In this document: positions 1 through 7,802 of the stretch, piece after piece
Layout of the letters: each line of letters begins with the position of its first letter
Position numbering within the stretch: the stretch's first letter is position 1
NCBI GenBank assembly: GCA_017962315.1
Contig: JAGCVN010000079.1
Span: 1 to 60,849, forward strand
Length of the DNA: 60,849 bases
From: Kiritimatiellia bacterium
Lineage (GTDB): Bacteria; Verrucomicrobiota; Kiritimatiellia; RFP12; UBA1067
Direction: 5' to 3'
Program-made: the position numbers and the translations under genes
Notes under the pieces: model-generated
Seen by the model: the letters and a program-made list of their open reading frames with translations, nothing else
Databases searched by the model: none
What the model was told of the DNA's origin: nothing

Positions 1-1135
1 AGTATGTTGACTATAGAGGCGGCATATAGTGGTTTTTCTGCGGAGCTTTGATATGCTATGCGGCATGGAAACCAGATAAAGATGGACGCTCGGAAGTCGC
101 CTGCGGCACCGTTCGAGATTCGCAAGCAAATAGTCCGCCTTCACAAGAAAGGCGCGGGACCAATGGCGATAAAGGAGCAGACCGGCATAAGCTGGGGCGC
201 AAGCCGCAAGGCCATAGACCTGTACGAGTCTGGCGGCATAAAGGCGCTGAAGCCGAAGCGCCGTGGCTGCAAGAAAGGCGCATCGCGCACGCTCACGGTG
301 GAGCAGGAGAGGCAGGTTCGGAAGGACATCTGCGACAAGCGCCCCGAGCAGCTGAAGATGGATTTCGCCCTATGGACACGGGAGGCGGTCCTCATATACA
401 TCCGCGAACACTTCGGAATCGAGATGCCCGTGCGCACGGTCGGCGAGTACCTCAAACGCTGGGGCTTCACGCCACAGAAGCCGATCAAGGTTGCCTACGA
501 GCAAAAGCCGGAAGCCGTGAAGAAGTGGCTTGCAGAGGAGTACCCTGCGATTTCCGCGCGCACAAAGACGGAAAAAGCCGAGATTCACTGGGCGGACGAG
601 ACGGCGGTGATGAATACGGACGTGCGCGGGCGGTCGTATTCGCCTCGCGGCACGACGCCGACGACCCGTGCTGTGTGGGGTTCGCGGCAGAGATTCTCAA
701 TGATTTCATCGGTGAACAACCAGGGCAAGTGCCATTGGATGATAATAGACGGCGTGTTCAATGCAGACAGGCTAATCGAGTTTATGAAAAGCCTCGTAAA
801 GGAAGTTCCGCGAAAGGTGTTCTTGGTCATGGACAACCTGAAAGTCCATCACTGCAAGCCGGTGAAGGAATGGCTGGAGGAGAACGCGGCGCGAATCGAG
901 GTGTTTTATCTCCCGAGCTACAGTCCGGAGCTGAATCCGGACGAAAGGCTGAATGCAGACTTGAAACACGCTATCACCACGAGCGTTCCGAGACGGACGA
1001 AGGATGGTTTGCTGAAGAAAACAACCGAACACATGAACATGGTGAGAGCGTCGCCAGAGCGAGTGAAGTCCTATTTCCAGGACAAGCACGTAGCCTATGC
1101 CGCAGACTCACAATAATTCATTGCCGGAGCAATAG
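1..1135 (+). mobile_element. IS630-family insertion sequence, ends not resolved
   Basis: The element is defined by its transposase gene. I could not fix its ends. Both flanks contain a CGGCA-type string followed 12-15 bases later by TCTGCGG, on the plus strand before the gene (near 23-45) and on the minus strand after it (near 1100-1125). These could be degenerate terminal inverted repeats, but they are weak. IS630 elements insert at TA dinucleotides. The left end may lie outside the window. Confidence 0.55.
58..1116 (+). CDS. IS630-family transposase (DDE type)
   Basis: A 352-residue transposase. Residues about 20-75 form a helix-turn-helix region (RKQIVRLHKKG, then a resolvase-like second helix), and the rest is the DDE catalytic domain. 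The likely metal-binding triad is D180 (in HWADET), D259 (in LVMDNLKVHH) and E296 (in SPELNPDE), the order and spacing seen in IS630/Tc1-like enzymes. The YSPELNP signature is diagnostic. The frame is intact, so the copy could be active. The ATG at 58 has only a distant GGAG upstream. A second ATG at 82 is possible but has no ribosome binding site. It sits at the edge of a small accessory island. Confidence 0.9.
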   Translation: MRHGNQIKMDARKSPAAPFEIRKQIVRLHKKGAGPMAIKEQTGISWGASRKAIDLYESGGIKALKPKRRGCKKGASRTLTVEQERQVRKDICDKRPEQLKMDFALWTREAVLIYIREHFGIEMPVRTVGEYLKRWGFTPQKPIKVAYEQKPEAVKKWLAEEYPAISARTKTEKAEIHWADETAVMNTDVRGRSYSPRGTTPTTRAVWGSRQRFSMISSVNNQGKCHWMIIDGVFNADRLIEFMKSLVKEVPRKVFLVMDNLKVHHCKPVKEWLEENAARIEVFYLPSYSPELNPDERLNADLKHAITTSVPRRTKDGLLKKTTEHMNMVRASPERVKSYFQDKHVAYAADSQ

Positions 1136-1150
1136 AAGAGAGAGGTGCCC

Positions 1151-1810
1151 ATGGAAATAGAAAAGTTGAAAAAACTAGGAATCAGGAACCTGCATTCCGT
1201 CTTTGGACGGGGTGTGCGAGGCGAGACGCTCGCTCGGCGGGGGCTCTTGGGAGATGTCCTTGAGTGTGTCAGGGATGTAGGCGTCAAGATCGTCGTCGAC
1301 TTCCGGACGTCGGACCACAACGACAGGATCGCCCGGCGGTGTGCCGACGTCGGAATCGGCTATCACCACATTCAGGCCGATGCGAAGGTTACGCCGCCCG
1401 AGGAGTTGGCCAAGACGCTGCCCCGACTGTTCGAGGTCTTAGACGGCGACGGGTTCTACATCTCCTGCCAGCAGGGGCTGCACCGCACGGACATCGCGCT
1501 CGCCCTCTACTACTATTTCCATGACGACCGTGAAGTTCCGGAAATGGTCGGGCATTACAAAAGAGGGGCCTTCCGTTGTGATGACATTGGATGCCGAGTG
1601 AACGCAATGCGCCCCTTCTTCCCAGAGGTGGAAGAGGAGCTGTTTCGCCGGCGGCGCGAACGTTTTCTTTCCGTCAACAAGGCAAACGCCGTTGCACGCA
1701 AGGACGCAGAGATTATCGGACCGGATTTGGATGAGGGTGGCGGCGTGCCCGCCCTACCGTGCGGCGGTAACGCGCTGGCAGCGCGTTGTACGAGGGGCGG
1801 AGGATGCTGA
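1151..1810 (+). CDS. Tyrosine/dual-specificity phosphatase-like protein (CX5R)
   Basis: A protein of about 219 residues with the cysteine phosphatase signature: ISCQQGLHRTD gives C-X5-R followed by Thr (C106 to R112 from this start). A conserved-looking strand VDFRTSDHND lies about 50 residues before it, as in dual-specificity and bacterial tyrosine phosphatases. Expected chemistry is phosphoester hydrolysis through a Cys-phosphate intermediate. The substrate is unknown. The ATG at 1151 is preferred over an upstream GTG at 1145 because GAGAGG lies 5 bases ahead of it. The last 25 or so residues are Gly/Ala/Cys-rich and are encoded by a palindromic element, so the native C-terminus may have been shorter. 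The gene follows the IS630 copy. Confidence 0.7.
   Translation: MEIEKLKKLGIRNLHSVFGRGVRGETLARRGLLGDVLECVRDVGVKIVVDFRTSDHNDRIARRCADVGIGYHHIQADAKVTPPEELAKTLPRLFEVLDGDGFYISCQQGLHRTDIALALYYYFHDDREVPEMVGHYKRGAFRCDDIGCRVNAMRPFFPEVEEELFRRRRERFLSVNKANAVARKDAEIIGPDLDEGGGVPALPCGGNALAARCTRGGGC
1748..1800. repeat. REP-like palindrome inside the 3' end of the phosphatase gene
   Basis: A perfect 8-bp inverted repeat AACGCGCT (1769-1776), loop GGC, AGCGCGTT (1780-1787) sits inside an outer, imperfect pair: CCGCCCTACC near 1749-1759 and TACGAGGGGCGG at 1789-1800. The nested palindrome resembles bacterial REP/BIME elements. It is read in frame and makes the odd Gly/Cys-rich tail of the phosphatase. It could also act as a stem-loop protecting or ending the mRNA. 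Confidence 0.5.
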
Positions 1811-1948
1811 ATATATCCATCGTTCGAGGACGCATTGGCATGGATGCGGATTATGTTCCGCATTTCGGTTGCGGACTGCGCGAGAAGGGATTTGGGTATG
1901 TCTCGAAATTGGAAATTCGTAATTTCGTGACATTCGTGACATCCGATG

Positions 1949-1977
1949 TTGCCATGTCGGCGAGAATGGGGTATAAT
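1949..1977 (+). promoter_or_regulatory. Sigma70-type promoter, TTGCCA-17-TATAAT
   Basis: A -35 TTGCCA at 1949-1954 and a consensus -10 TATAAT at 1972-1977 are separated by 17 bases. Only 7 bases separate the -10 from the ATG at 1985, so the transcript would begin at or next to the start codon. It would drive the small ORF(s) and the NADAR gene. Confidence 0.75.
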
Positions 1978-1984
1978 ACGCGAT

Positions 1985-2086
1985 ATGTCGAGTAAACAAA
2001 AAATTGAGAATCTTAATCCTGTGCATTTTATTGGCCGCAGGGAGTGTCTTGACGTCATGCCGGCGGCGAAGTTGATAGGCAGGTGA
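1985..2086 (+). CDS. 33-residue ORF at a leaderless start, ends in in-frame TGA
   Basis: The ATG lies 7 bases after a consensus TATAAT, which supports leaderless translation. The ORF codes for 33 residues starting MSSKQKIENLNPVHF and stops at TGA 2084-2086. The next ORF (2093-2218) is in the same frame, two codons after this stop, so the two together could be one 76-codon gene broken by a nonsense mutation. I do not recognise the sequence. It may be a real small protein, a leader peptide, or the front half of a broken gene. Confidence 0.4.
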   Translation: MSSKQKIENLNPVHFIGRRECLDVMPAAKLIGR

Positions 2087-2092
2087 TGCAAG

Positions 2093-2218
2093 ATGAAGAT
2101 ACAGTACCTGCCAATATGGCAAAGAATGAAAAGACTGGTTTATGAGATGATGCTCGGGGCGGATATGCAGGACGGCCTGGCTTTTCTCGGCGAAATCGAG
2201 GACCACATACGGAGATGA
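2093..2218 (+). CDS. 41-residue ORF coupled to the NADAR gene
   Basis: A small ORF (starts MKIQYLPIWQRMKR, ends EIEDHIRR) with amphipathic, helix-favouring composition and no recognised domain. AGGTG at 2081-2085 could serve as its ribosome binding site. Its TGA stop at 2216-2218 lies just ahead of the NADAR start at 2221 and overlaps an alternative ATG at 2215, so the two are almost certainly co-translated. Being small and directly upstream of an enzyme gene, it has the layout of an antitoxin or regulatory partner. That is inference from layout only. Confidence 0.45.
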   Translation: MKIQYLPIWQRMKRLVYEMMLGADMQDGLAFLGEIEDHIRR

Positions 2219-2220
2219 CA

Positions 2221-2652
2221 ATGACATTCACTGGCGCTTTCGACTTCTTGAGCAACTTCTATCCGGCGAGGATTGAAGTCGAGGGAATTGCATATCAGAA
2301 TGCGGAGGCTGCGTTTCAAGCGGAGAAGTGCCTCGGACTGGAGCTGCGCATGGAGTTTTCTGGATTGACCGGCGCCAAGGCAAAGCGTAAGGGGCGGCAG
2401 GTCGCGTTAAGGCCGGATTGGAATGCCGTGCGCATTGATGCAATGCGGAAAGTCGTACGCGCCAAGTTCTTCCAAAATGGAAATCTCGCGGCGCGATTGC
2501 TCGCGACGGGCGATATGCCTTTGACCGAGGGCAATTCTTGGGGCGACACGTTCTGGGGAGTCGATGCCAAAACGGGCAAAGGCGAAAATCATCTCGGCAA
2601 GATATTGATGGAGGTCCGGGAAGAATTGAAGTTCTGGCGGAAAGAATCCTGA
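2221..2652 (+). CDS. NADAR-domain protein (YbiA-like N-glycosidase fold)
   Basis: A single-domain protein of 143 residues covering the NADAR fold. Matching motifs are FDFLSNFYPA near the N-terminus, GIAYQNAEAAFQAEK, a W-N-A-V-R-x-D-A-M helix, KFFQNGNLAARLLATGD, and the C-terminal ..EGNSWGDTFWGV. YbiA relatives cleave N-glycosidic bonds in riboflavin intermediates. Other NADAR proteins remove ADP-ribose from guanine in DNA and act as antitoxins to DarT-like enzymes. No DarT gene is visible here. The start at 2221 is chosen because GGAG (2211-2214) lies 6 bases upstream; an ATG at 2215 would abut it. Confidence 0.8.
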   Translation: MTFTGAFDFLSNFYPARIEVEGIAYQNAEAAFQAEKCLGLELRMEFSGLTGAKAKRKGRQVALRPDWNAVRIDAMRKVVRAKFFQNGNLAARLLATGDMPLTEGNSWGDTFWGVDAKTGKGENHLGKILMEVREELKFWRKES

Positions 2653-2664
2653 TCACCCAATTGG

Positions 2665-2847
2665 TCATGGCTTGAGCGCGGAGATTGGCACGACGTGGAC
2701 ACCGTCGGGGCGGATGTAGGCGGAGGAACGTCCGAGAACCACGATGAGCGATTTCGGCGGACGGCCTTTGGGTTCCTTGGCGATGGCGCTTCGGATGGCG
2801 AGAAGATTCGCGTCAATCACTCTTTCCTTGTAGCCATTCATTCCCAT
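2665..2847 (-). pseudogene. Internally deleted DUF4143/AAA ATPase remnant
   Basis: The 60-residue ORF joins the two ends of a much larger family. Its start (NGYKERVIDANL) matches the N-terminus of AAA_14/DUF4143 ATPases, just before the Walker A region. Its end (PPKSLIVVLG, then YIRPDGVHVVPISALKP) matches their extreme C-terminus. The Walker motifs and about 350 residues in between are missing, with the frame kept across the junction near residue 18-20. This is what a large in-frame internal deletion leaves. It is convergent with the NADAR gene. The short ORF might still be translated but cannot be a working ATPase. Confidence 0.7.
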
Positions 2848-3148
2848 CTTGCTTGCCTTTTGATGAGAAAGATATCAAACCGTATCTCTTCGATTTAGTC
2901 CATAAGAAATGCAAAATGTCCAGCAAACTTACGAATTTGTAAAAAATTATATATGGGCTAATAGACCATATCTATTTCTGTCCTTTTTTCGCATTTTCCA
3001 AGGGAATTCTGCAAACCTATGGGGTAATCAGGAAAAGATACGGATCAAATTTTGGCGTGGGCGTCAATCCTGTTCGGTCAGATTCGGGATTTTCATTCGG
3101 TCAGATTTAGCAAGGTTATTGGGCATGACGAACTCGCGGGGGTGAGCG
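2848..3148. other. Gene-free AT-rich stretch with TTCGGT microrepeats
   Basis: No credible gene on either strand. The stretch is markedly richer in A+T than its surroundings. The short string TTCGGT recurs (twice near 3075-3110 as TTCGGTCAGATT, and again near 3222 and 3250), which suggests decayed repeats. It looks like the scar of mobile DNA between the island and the next gene. Confidence 0.5.
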
Positions 3149-3177
3149 TTGCTATCCGGTACAGGATGGCGTATACT
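3149..3177 (+). promoter_or_regulatory. Promoter TTGCTA-17-TATACT
   Basis: TTGCTA at 3149-3154 and TATACT at 3172-3177 with a 17-base spacer. It faces the small gene at 3338, leaving a 5' leader of about 155 bases. Confidence 0.55.
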
Positions 3178-3337
3178 ATCCGCGTTGCTTTTGAGAGTCA
3201 TTTTTTGCATAGGGACAGTTGTTCGGTAAAAGGAATTCGGGATGAATGCTGTTCGGTGCGGGGCATTTTCCACGTCTGCCCCGGTTTTCCGGGGGTGATG
3301 GGTTTATGGTTGCAAACGGGAACCGGATGGAGCTGTG

Positions 3338-3620
3338 ATGAACGCGGAATTGAAACAAACGGAACTGTTCGTGGATTCCGACGGTCTGCCAGAGGGGCGG
3401 ACGCCCGACACGGCGGGGTTCATGGCGCAGTTAGCGGAAGAGCAGGAGCGTCCGTGGCTGACGCAAGGAACTGCTGTTCTCGGAGATCGAGCCCTGCGAT
3501 GCGGTCTGCCCGGAACGGAAATGTGACAGGCTGCATTTGATCGCCCAGAAAATGGAGGCGTCGGATCTCGTTCCGAAGAATACGACGGAACAGATCATCG
3601 ATTTCGATGAAGATGAATGA
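3338..3620 (+). pseudogene. Small gene of unknown function, apparently frameshifted
   Basis: The ATG at 3338 has GGAG seven bases upstream and a promoter further up. Its frame gives an acidic start (MNAELKQTELFVDSDG) and runs to a stop at 3526. Shortly after codon 40 the plus-one frame becomes the convincing one: it reads ELLFSEIEPCDAVCPERKCD, then HLIAQKMEASDL, and ends in an acidic IIDFDEDE at a TGA at 3618-3620. One lost or gained base near 3455-3475 would restore a protein of about 94 residues. The CxxxCxxxxC-type spacing in the second part hints at metal binding. I do not recognise the family. Confidence 0.45.
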
Positions 3621-3648
3621 TGGCATTTGCGAACAATCAAGAAAAAGA

Positions 3649-3677
3649 TTGCGGTGTATGGGTGGTTCTGCTAGACT
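3649..3677 (+). promoter_or_regulatory. Promoter TTGCGG-17-TAGACT with leaderless spacing
   Basis: TTGCGG (3649-3654), a 17-base spacer and TAGACT (3672-3677). The ATG of the next gene is at 3685, 7 bases after the -10, so transcription should start at the start codon. No Shine-Dalgarno sequence lies between. Confidence 0.55.
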
Positions 3678-3684
3678 GGACGGC

Positions 3685-6117
3685 ATGAAAAAATGGCTTC
3701 TCTGTTTCTTTCTCGCCGTCTCCGCGTGCTGCCCGGCGGGAACGCCGTACAAGAACGTCCACGGCGTCTATCCGCACTTGGCGACCTTCAACCGCGAAGG
3801 GGAGTGCGGCACCGGTGCGGTCGTCCCTTGGGCGGGGTCGCTCTGGGCGGTCAGCTACGCCCCCCATTCCCCGCATGGTTCAAGCGACAAGCTCTACGAA
3901 ATCAAGCCCGACCTCTCCCGCCTGATCCGTCCGGAATCTGTCGGGGGGACGCCCGCGAACCGGATGATCCACACGGAGTCGCGCCAGTTGTTCATCGGCC
4001 CCTACGTGATTTCCGGGACGGGCGGGGTGCGCGTGCTCCCCTTCTTCGATGCCGCCGGCGCACCTTACTTCTACGGTCGCCCGACGGCCAACGCCCGCCA
4101 TCTCGCCGATCCCGTGAACAAGGTCTACTGTTTGACGATGGAGGAGGGTGTGTATGAAATCGATGTCCACTCCCTCGCGGCGAAGGAACTCTTCCGCGAC
4201 GGCAACCTCCAGAAAAACCCGGGCGGGGATCTCCTTCCCGGATATCACGGAAAAGGAGCCTATTCCGGGCAGGGAAGACTCGTCTACGCGAACAACGGAG
4301 ACCGGGCGAAGAAGGCGTTGACCGATCCCGCCGTCCCTTCCGGCGTCCTGGCGCAGTGGAGGGGCGGCGATGCGGCATGGGAGGTTGTTCGCCGCAACCA
4401 GTTCACCGACGTGACCGGCCCGGGCGGAATCCGCGGGAATCCGAATCCGGATACCGATCCTCTCTGGACGATCGGCTGGGATTTCCGCAGCCTGATCCTC
4501 AACGTCCTGGACGGCGGCGTATGGCACTCCTACCGACTGCCCAAGGCGAGCCACAGTTACGACGGGGCGCACGGCTGGAACACGGAGTGGCCGCGTATCC
4601 GCGAAATCGGCGAAGGGGACGATTTCCTGATGACTATGCACGGTTCGTTCTGGCGCTTTCCCGCCACCTTCGACGCCAGGCACGCGACGGGGATCCGCCC
4701 CCGCTCAAACTACCTGAAAGTGGTCGGCGACTTCTGCCGCTGGGGCGACCGCCTGGTGTTGGGGTGCGACGACAGCGCGAGAAATGAATTCCTCAACAAG
4801 CGCAAGGCGAAAGGCTCGATCAGCGGTCCTGTGATCTCCAACAGTAATTTCTGGTTTTTGAAACCGGCGGAGCTGGACGCGTTCGGTCCGGCAATCGGGC
4901 GCGGCGCGGTCTGGATGCAGGAGGATGTCCCGGCGGGCGCGGTTTCCGACCCCTTCCTCCTGGACGGGTTCGACTCCCGGTTGCTGGAACTCGCCCAGGA
5001 AGGGGCCGGCGCGTACCTGCTGCAGATCGACACGGCGGGCGACGGCGTGTGGCGCGATGCGGGGACCGTCCACGTCGCGGAGGGCCGACTCCTCGTGAAA
5101 GACCTTGCGCCGTTACGCGGCGCGTGGATCCGCTTGGTCGCCCAAGCGGCGGCGAAGAATGTCACCGCGTTTTTCAACTACGCCAACCGCGATGGACGGT
5201 CCGCGAAGCCCGACGCGATTTTCGACGGCATCGCCCGCCCCGGGGCGCCGGTCGGGCGGGACGGTGTCCGGCGTGGGTTTCTGCGCAGCCTAGGGGGAGG
5301 CGAGGAATTCAAACTGGGCGTTCTGAATTACGGCGGGTATTACGAGCTCGACAAGGAATTGAACCTTGTGCGGCGCGGGGACGAGCGCTGTTCCACCGCG
5401 TCCGCATTGCGGCGTGCCGTTCCGCTGGACGGGGAAGGCGTTTTCCGCGACGCGGCGGGGGTAGGGATTGTCGACGATGCCGGCCGCCGCTGGCGGTTCC
5501 CCTCCGCGCCGGGATGGAACCCGGCGGAGGCGCGTGAAACGCGCGTCTGCCGCGAAGTCTGCACGGAACGCGACCTGCTGAACCTTGACGGCATCTTCTA
5601 CGAGCTACCCGCCGAGAACGCGGGCGGGTTCGCGAAAACGCGCGCAATCGCAACGCACGGTCGCATGATACACGATTTCTGTTCGTGGCGCGGCCTGCTC
5701 TTGATCAGCGGAATCGCCCCGAACGCCGTAAACGCCGCAGGGCGCCTGATCCGTAGCGAGGACGGACGTTGCATGCTTTGGGCAGGTGTTGTCGATGACC
5801 TGTGGGCGTTCGGTAAACCGTGTGGTTCGGGCGGTGTCTGGAAGGGAACGGAGGTGAAGGCGGGTGAAGTCTCCGATCCGTTGCTGTTGACGGGGTTCGA
5901 CAGGAAAACGTTGACCCTGCGCCAGACCGGTACGGCGAAAGCAGTGTTCACGGTCGAAGCCGACATTACCGGAACGGGCGTCTGGGCGGTCTACAAGACG
6001 TATACGCTCGCCGAGGGTGAATCTGTGTCCGACGACCTCTCCGCCTTCCGCGCCTACTGGATCCGGGTTCGCAGTGACGCCTCCTGCCGCGCCGACGTTC
6101 TCTGCCTGTTCAACTAG
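3685..6117 (+). CDS. Secreted (lipo)protein with internally duplicated modules, unknown function
   Basis: 810 residues from the ATG that begins a signal peptide (MKKWLLCFFLAVSACC). V-S-A-C fits a lipobox, so a lipoprotein is likely. The body reads as repeated strand-rich segments (Tyr/Trp/Gly-rich, propeller-like) and contains an internal duplication. One block near residues 330-496 and a second near 620-810 share 'HxxFW/Y..P', 'xxDFC.W.. L.L..' and a closing module of about 95 residues: 'V.AG.VSDP.LL.GFD', then 'GVW', then 'DLs..R..WIR'. An upstream in-frame ATG at 3607 would place the signal peptide inside the protein and is rejected. I do not recognise a catalytic motif. It is probably surface- or periplasm-located. 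Confidence 0.75.
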   Translation: MKKWLLCFFLAVSACCPAGTPYKNVHGVYPHLATFNREGECGTGAVVPWAGSLWAVSYAPHSPHGSSDKLYEIKPDLSRLIRPESVGGTPANRMIHTESRQLFIGPYVISGTGGVRVLPFFDAAGAPYFYGRPTANARHLADPVNKVYCLTMEEGVYEIDVHSLAAKELFRDGNLQKNPGGDLLPGYHGKGAYSGQGRLVYANNGDRAKKALTDPAVPSGVLAQWRGGDAAWEVVRRNQFTDVTGPGGIRGNPNPDTDPLWTIGWDFRSLILNVLDGGVWHSYRLPKASHSYDGAHGWNTEWPRIREIGEGDDFLMTMHGSFWRFPATFDARHATGIRPRSNYLKVVGDFCRWGDRLVLGCDDSARNEFLNKRKAKGSISGPVISNSNFWFLKPAELDAFGPAIGRGAVWMQEDVPAGAVSDPFLLDGFDSRLLELAQEGAGAYLLQIDTAGDGVWRDAGTVHVAEGRLLVKDLAPLRGAWIRLVAQAAAKNVTAFFNYANRDGRSAKPDAIFDGIARPGAPVGRDGVRRGFLRSLGGGEEFKLGVLNYGGYYELDKELNLVRRGDERCSTASALRRAVPLDGEGVFRDAAGVGIVDDAGRRWRFPSAPGWNPAEARETRVCREVCTERDLLNLDGIFYELPAENAGGFAKTRAIATHGRMIHDFCSWRGLLLISGIAPNAVNAAGRLIRSEDGRCMLWAGVVDDLWAFGKPCGSGGVWKGTEVKAGEVSDPLLLTGFDRKTLTLRQTGTAKAVFTVEADITGTGVWAVYKTYTLAEGESVSDDLSAFRAYWIRVRSDASCRADVLCLFN

Positions 6118-6123
6118 GCGGCG

Positions 6124-7086
6124 TCACTTGAAATAGGCGATGGTCTTCTTTAAGCCCTCCTGCAACGGGACGACAGGCTTCCAACCGAGTAGTTCGGTGG
6201 CGAGCGTGATGTCCGGCTTGCGGCGTTTGGGGTCGTCCTTCGGAAGCGGTTCGCAGACCAGTTTGCTGGTACTTTCCGGAATCTGGCGCAACGTTTCTTC
6301 GGCGAGCTGTTTGATGGTGTACTCGCCGGGATTGCCGATGTTGAGGACCGGGACTGGGATTCCCTTTGACTCGAAAAAGGCCGAGACTTTTTCGTGATCC
6401 AGCTGCATGTAGGCACGGATCGCGTTGATCAGGTCATCGACGTACTGGAAACTCCGCGTCTGTGAACCGTCTCCGTAAAGGGTGATGTCCCGGTTGCCCA
6501 GAGCCTGCATGATGAAGTTCGTGATCACGCGGCCGTCTTGCGGGTGCATGTGCGGACCGTACGTGTTGAAGATGCGCACCATGCGGATGTCGACACCGTA
6601 TTCCCGGTAGTAATCCGCGCAGAGGGTTTCAGCGGCGCGCTTGCCCTCGTCGTAGCAGCTGCGGATACCGATGGTATTGACGTTACCCCAGTAGGTTTCG
6701 GGCTGCGGGTGGACGGCGGGATCGCCGTAGATCTCGGAGGTGGAAGTGTGCAGCACGCGGGCCTTGGTCTTGAGCGCGAGCTCGAGGACGTTCATGACCC
6801 CCATGAAGGAGGTACGGATCGTCTCGACCGGGTTACGCTGATAGTGGATGGGGGAGGCGGGGCAGGCGAGGTTGTAGATTTCGTCGAACTGCCCCCAGAA
6901 CGGTTGCGTCACGTCATGCAGCATGAACGTGAAACGGGGATTCTCCAGCATCCCGTAGATGTTCGATTTCGTTCCGGTGAAGAGGTTGTCGAGAACGGTG
7001 ACTTCGTACCCTTCGTCCAAGAGGCGCGCCGCCAGATGTGAACCGATAAATCCCGCGCCGCCCGTGATCAATGCCTTCTTAACCAT
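6124..7086 (-). CDS. UDP-glucuronate decarboxylase (UDP-xylose synthase), NAD-dependent
   Basis: A 320-residue short-chain dehydrogenase-type nucleotide-sugar enzyme. The N-terminal GGAGFIGSH is the NAD-binding glycine motif. [14 protein letters not shown] and STSEIYGDP followed by [11 protein letters not shown] (catalytic Ser, Tyr-x3-Lys) and YWGNVN are specific to the UDP-glucuronate decarboxylase branch, which makes UDP-xylose for surface polysaccharide. Length is normal for the bacterial enzyme. Its ATG overlaps the stop of rph by 8 bases, so the two are co-translated. It is convergent with the secreted protein gene to its left. A dTDP-glucose dehydratase is the main alternative but fits the motifs less well. 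Confidence 0.88.
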   Translation of the reverse strand: MVKKALITGGAGFIGSHLAARLLDEGYEVTVLDNLFTGTKSNIYGMLENPRFTFMLHDVTQPFWGQFDEIYNLACPASPIHYQRNPVETIRTSFMGVMNVLELALKTKARVLHTSTSEIYGDPAVHPQPETYWGNVNTIGIRSCYDEGKRAAETLCADYYREYGVDIRMVRIFNTYGPHMHPQDGRVITNFIMQALGNRDITLYGDGSQTRSFQYVDDLINAIRAYMQLDHEKVSAFFESKGIPVPVLNIGNPGEYTIKQLAEETLRQIPESTSKLVCEPLPKDDPKRRKPDITLATELLGWKPVVPLQEGLKKTIAYFK

Positions 7087-7786
7087 TTGCCAATACCTCC
7101 TTCTGTATGCGGACTAACTCGGAAGCACCCTGTTTCGCCAAGGTTTTGAGTGCGTCCAGTTCATTCTCTGTGAACGGGTTGTGTTCCGCCGTACCCTGGA
7201 TTTCGACGAACCGTCCGTCGTCCGTCATCACAAAGTTCATGTCCACGTCCGCTGTGGAATCGTGCGCGTAATCGAGGTCGAGCGTGGGGACACCCGCGCA
7301 GATGCCCGCGCTCACCGCAACGACGAACCGGCGGATCGGCGACTGCGTCAACACGCCTTCCGCAAGCAGCTTGTCCACGGCGTCGGCGAGGGCAACCATG
7401 CCACCGGTGATGGAAGCGCAGCGCGTACCGCCGTCGGCCTGGAGCACGTCGCAGTCGAGGGTGATCGTGCGTTCGCCGAGGGCTTCCAGGTCGATCGAGG
7501 CGCGGAGCGCGCGTCCGATCAGACGGCCGATCTCCACGCTGCGGCCGTCCTGTTTGAGTTTCTTGATATCGCGCTCTTTCCGTTCCGCCGTACTGCCCGG
7601 CAGCATACCGTATTCCGCCGTGACCCAGCCGCGTCCCGATCCGCGTAGGAAGGACGGGACCTTCTCATCGATGCTCGCAGTGCAGAGTACCCACGTGTCT
7701 CCCCACTGGATCAATACGGAACCGGCTGCGTGCTTGGTGAATCGCCGCCGGATCAGGACGGGACGCAATTCGTTCGTAGCTTTCAT
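7079..7786 (-). CDS. rph: Ribonuclease PH
   Basis: 235 residues, the normal length. RNase PH trims the 3' ends of tRNA precursors by phosphorolysis. Recognisable segments are [44 protein letters not shown] (phosphate-binding region), [16 protein letters not shown] and [11 protein letters not shown]. The ATG at 7786 is preceded at 7 bases by TATCCT (an extended -10, TGC before it) and no ribosome binding site, so the mRNA may be leaderless. The gene is the first of a two-gene unit with the UDP-glucuronate decarboxylase. Confidence 0.95.
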   Translation of the reverse strand: MKATNELRPVLIRRRFTKHAAGSVLIQWGDTWVLCTASIDEKVPSFLRGSGRGWVTAEYGMLPGSTAERKERDIKKLKQDGRSVEIGRLIGRALRASIDLEALGERTITLDCDVLQADGGTRCASITGGMVALADAVDKLLAEGVLTQSPIRRFVVAVSAGICAGVPTLDLDYAHDSTADVDMNFVMTDDGRFVEIQGTAEHNPFTENELDALKTLAKQGASELVRIQKEVLANG

Positions 7787-7793
7787 GTCGTCA

Positions 7794-7802
7794 AGGATAG
7801 CA
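7794..7802 (-). promoter_or_regulatory. Extended -10 (TGCTATCCT) for rph, leaderless spacing
   Basis: On the minus strand TGC-TATCCT ends 7 bases before the rph ATG. No good -35 lies 17 bases upstream, as is usual for extended -10 promoters. No Shine-Dalgarno fits in the remaining space. Confidence 0.4.

Noticed and set aside
2084-2086. The in-frame TGA as a selenocysteine codon
   Set aside because: No SECIS-like stem-loop follows at the right distance, no Sec synthesis genes are visible and the flanking residues do not match a selenoprotein family.
1-3620. A prophage or conjugative island
   Set aside because: There is no integrase, phage structural gene, relaxase or attachment site. One intact transposase and scattered remnants fit ordinary IS-driven turnover better.
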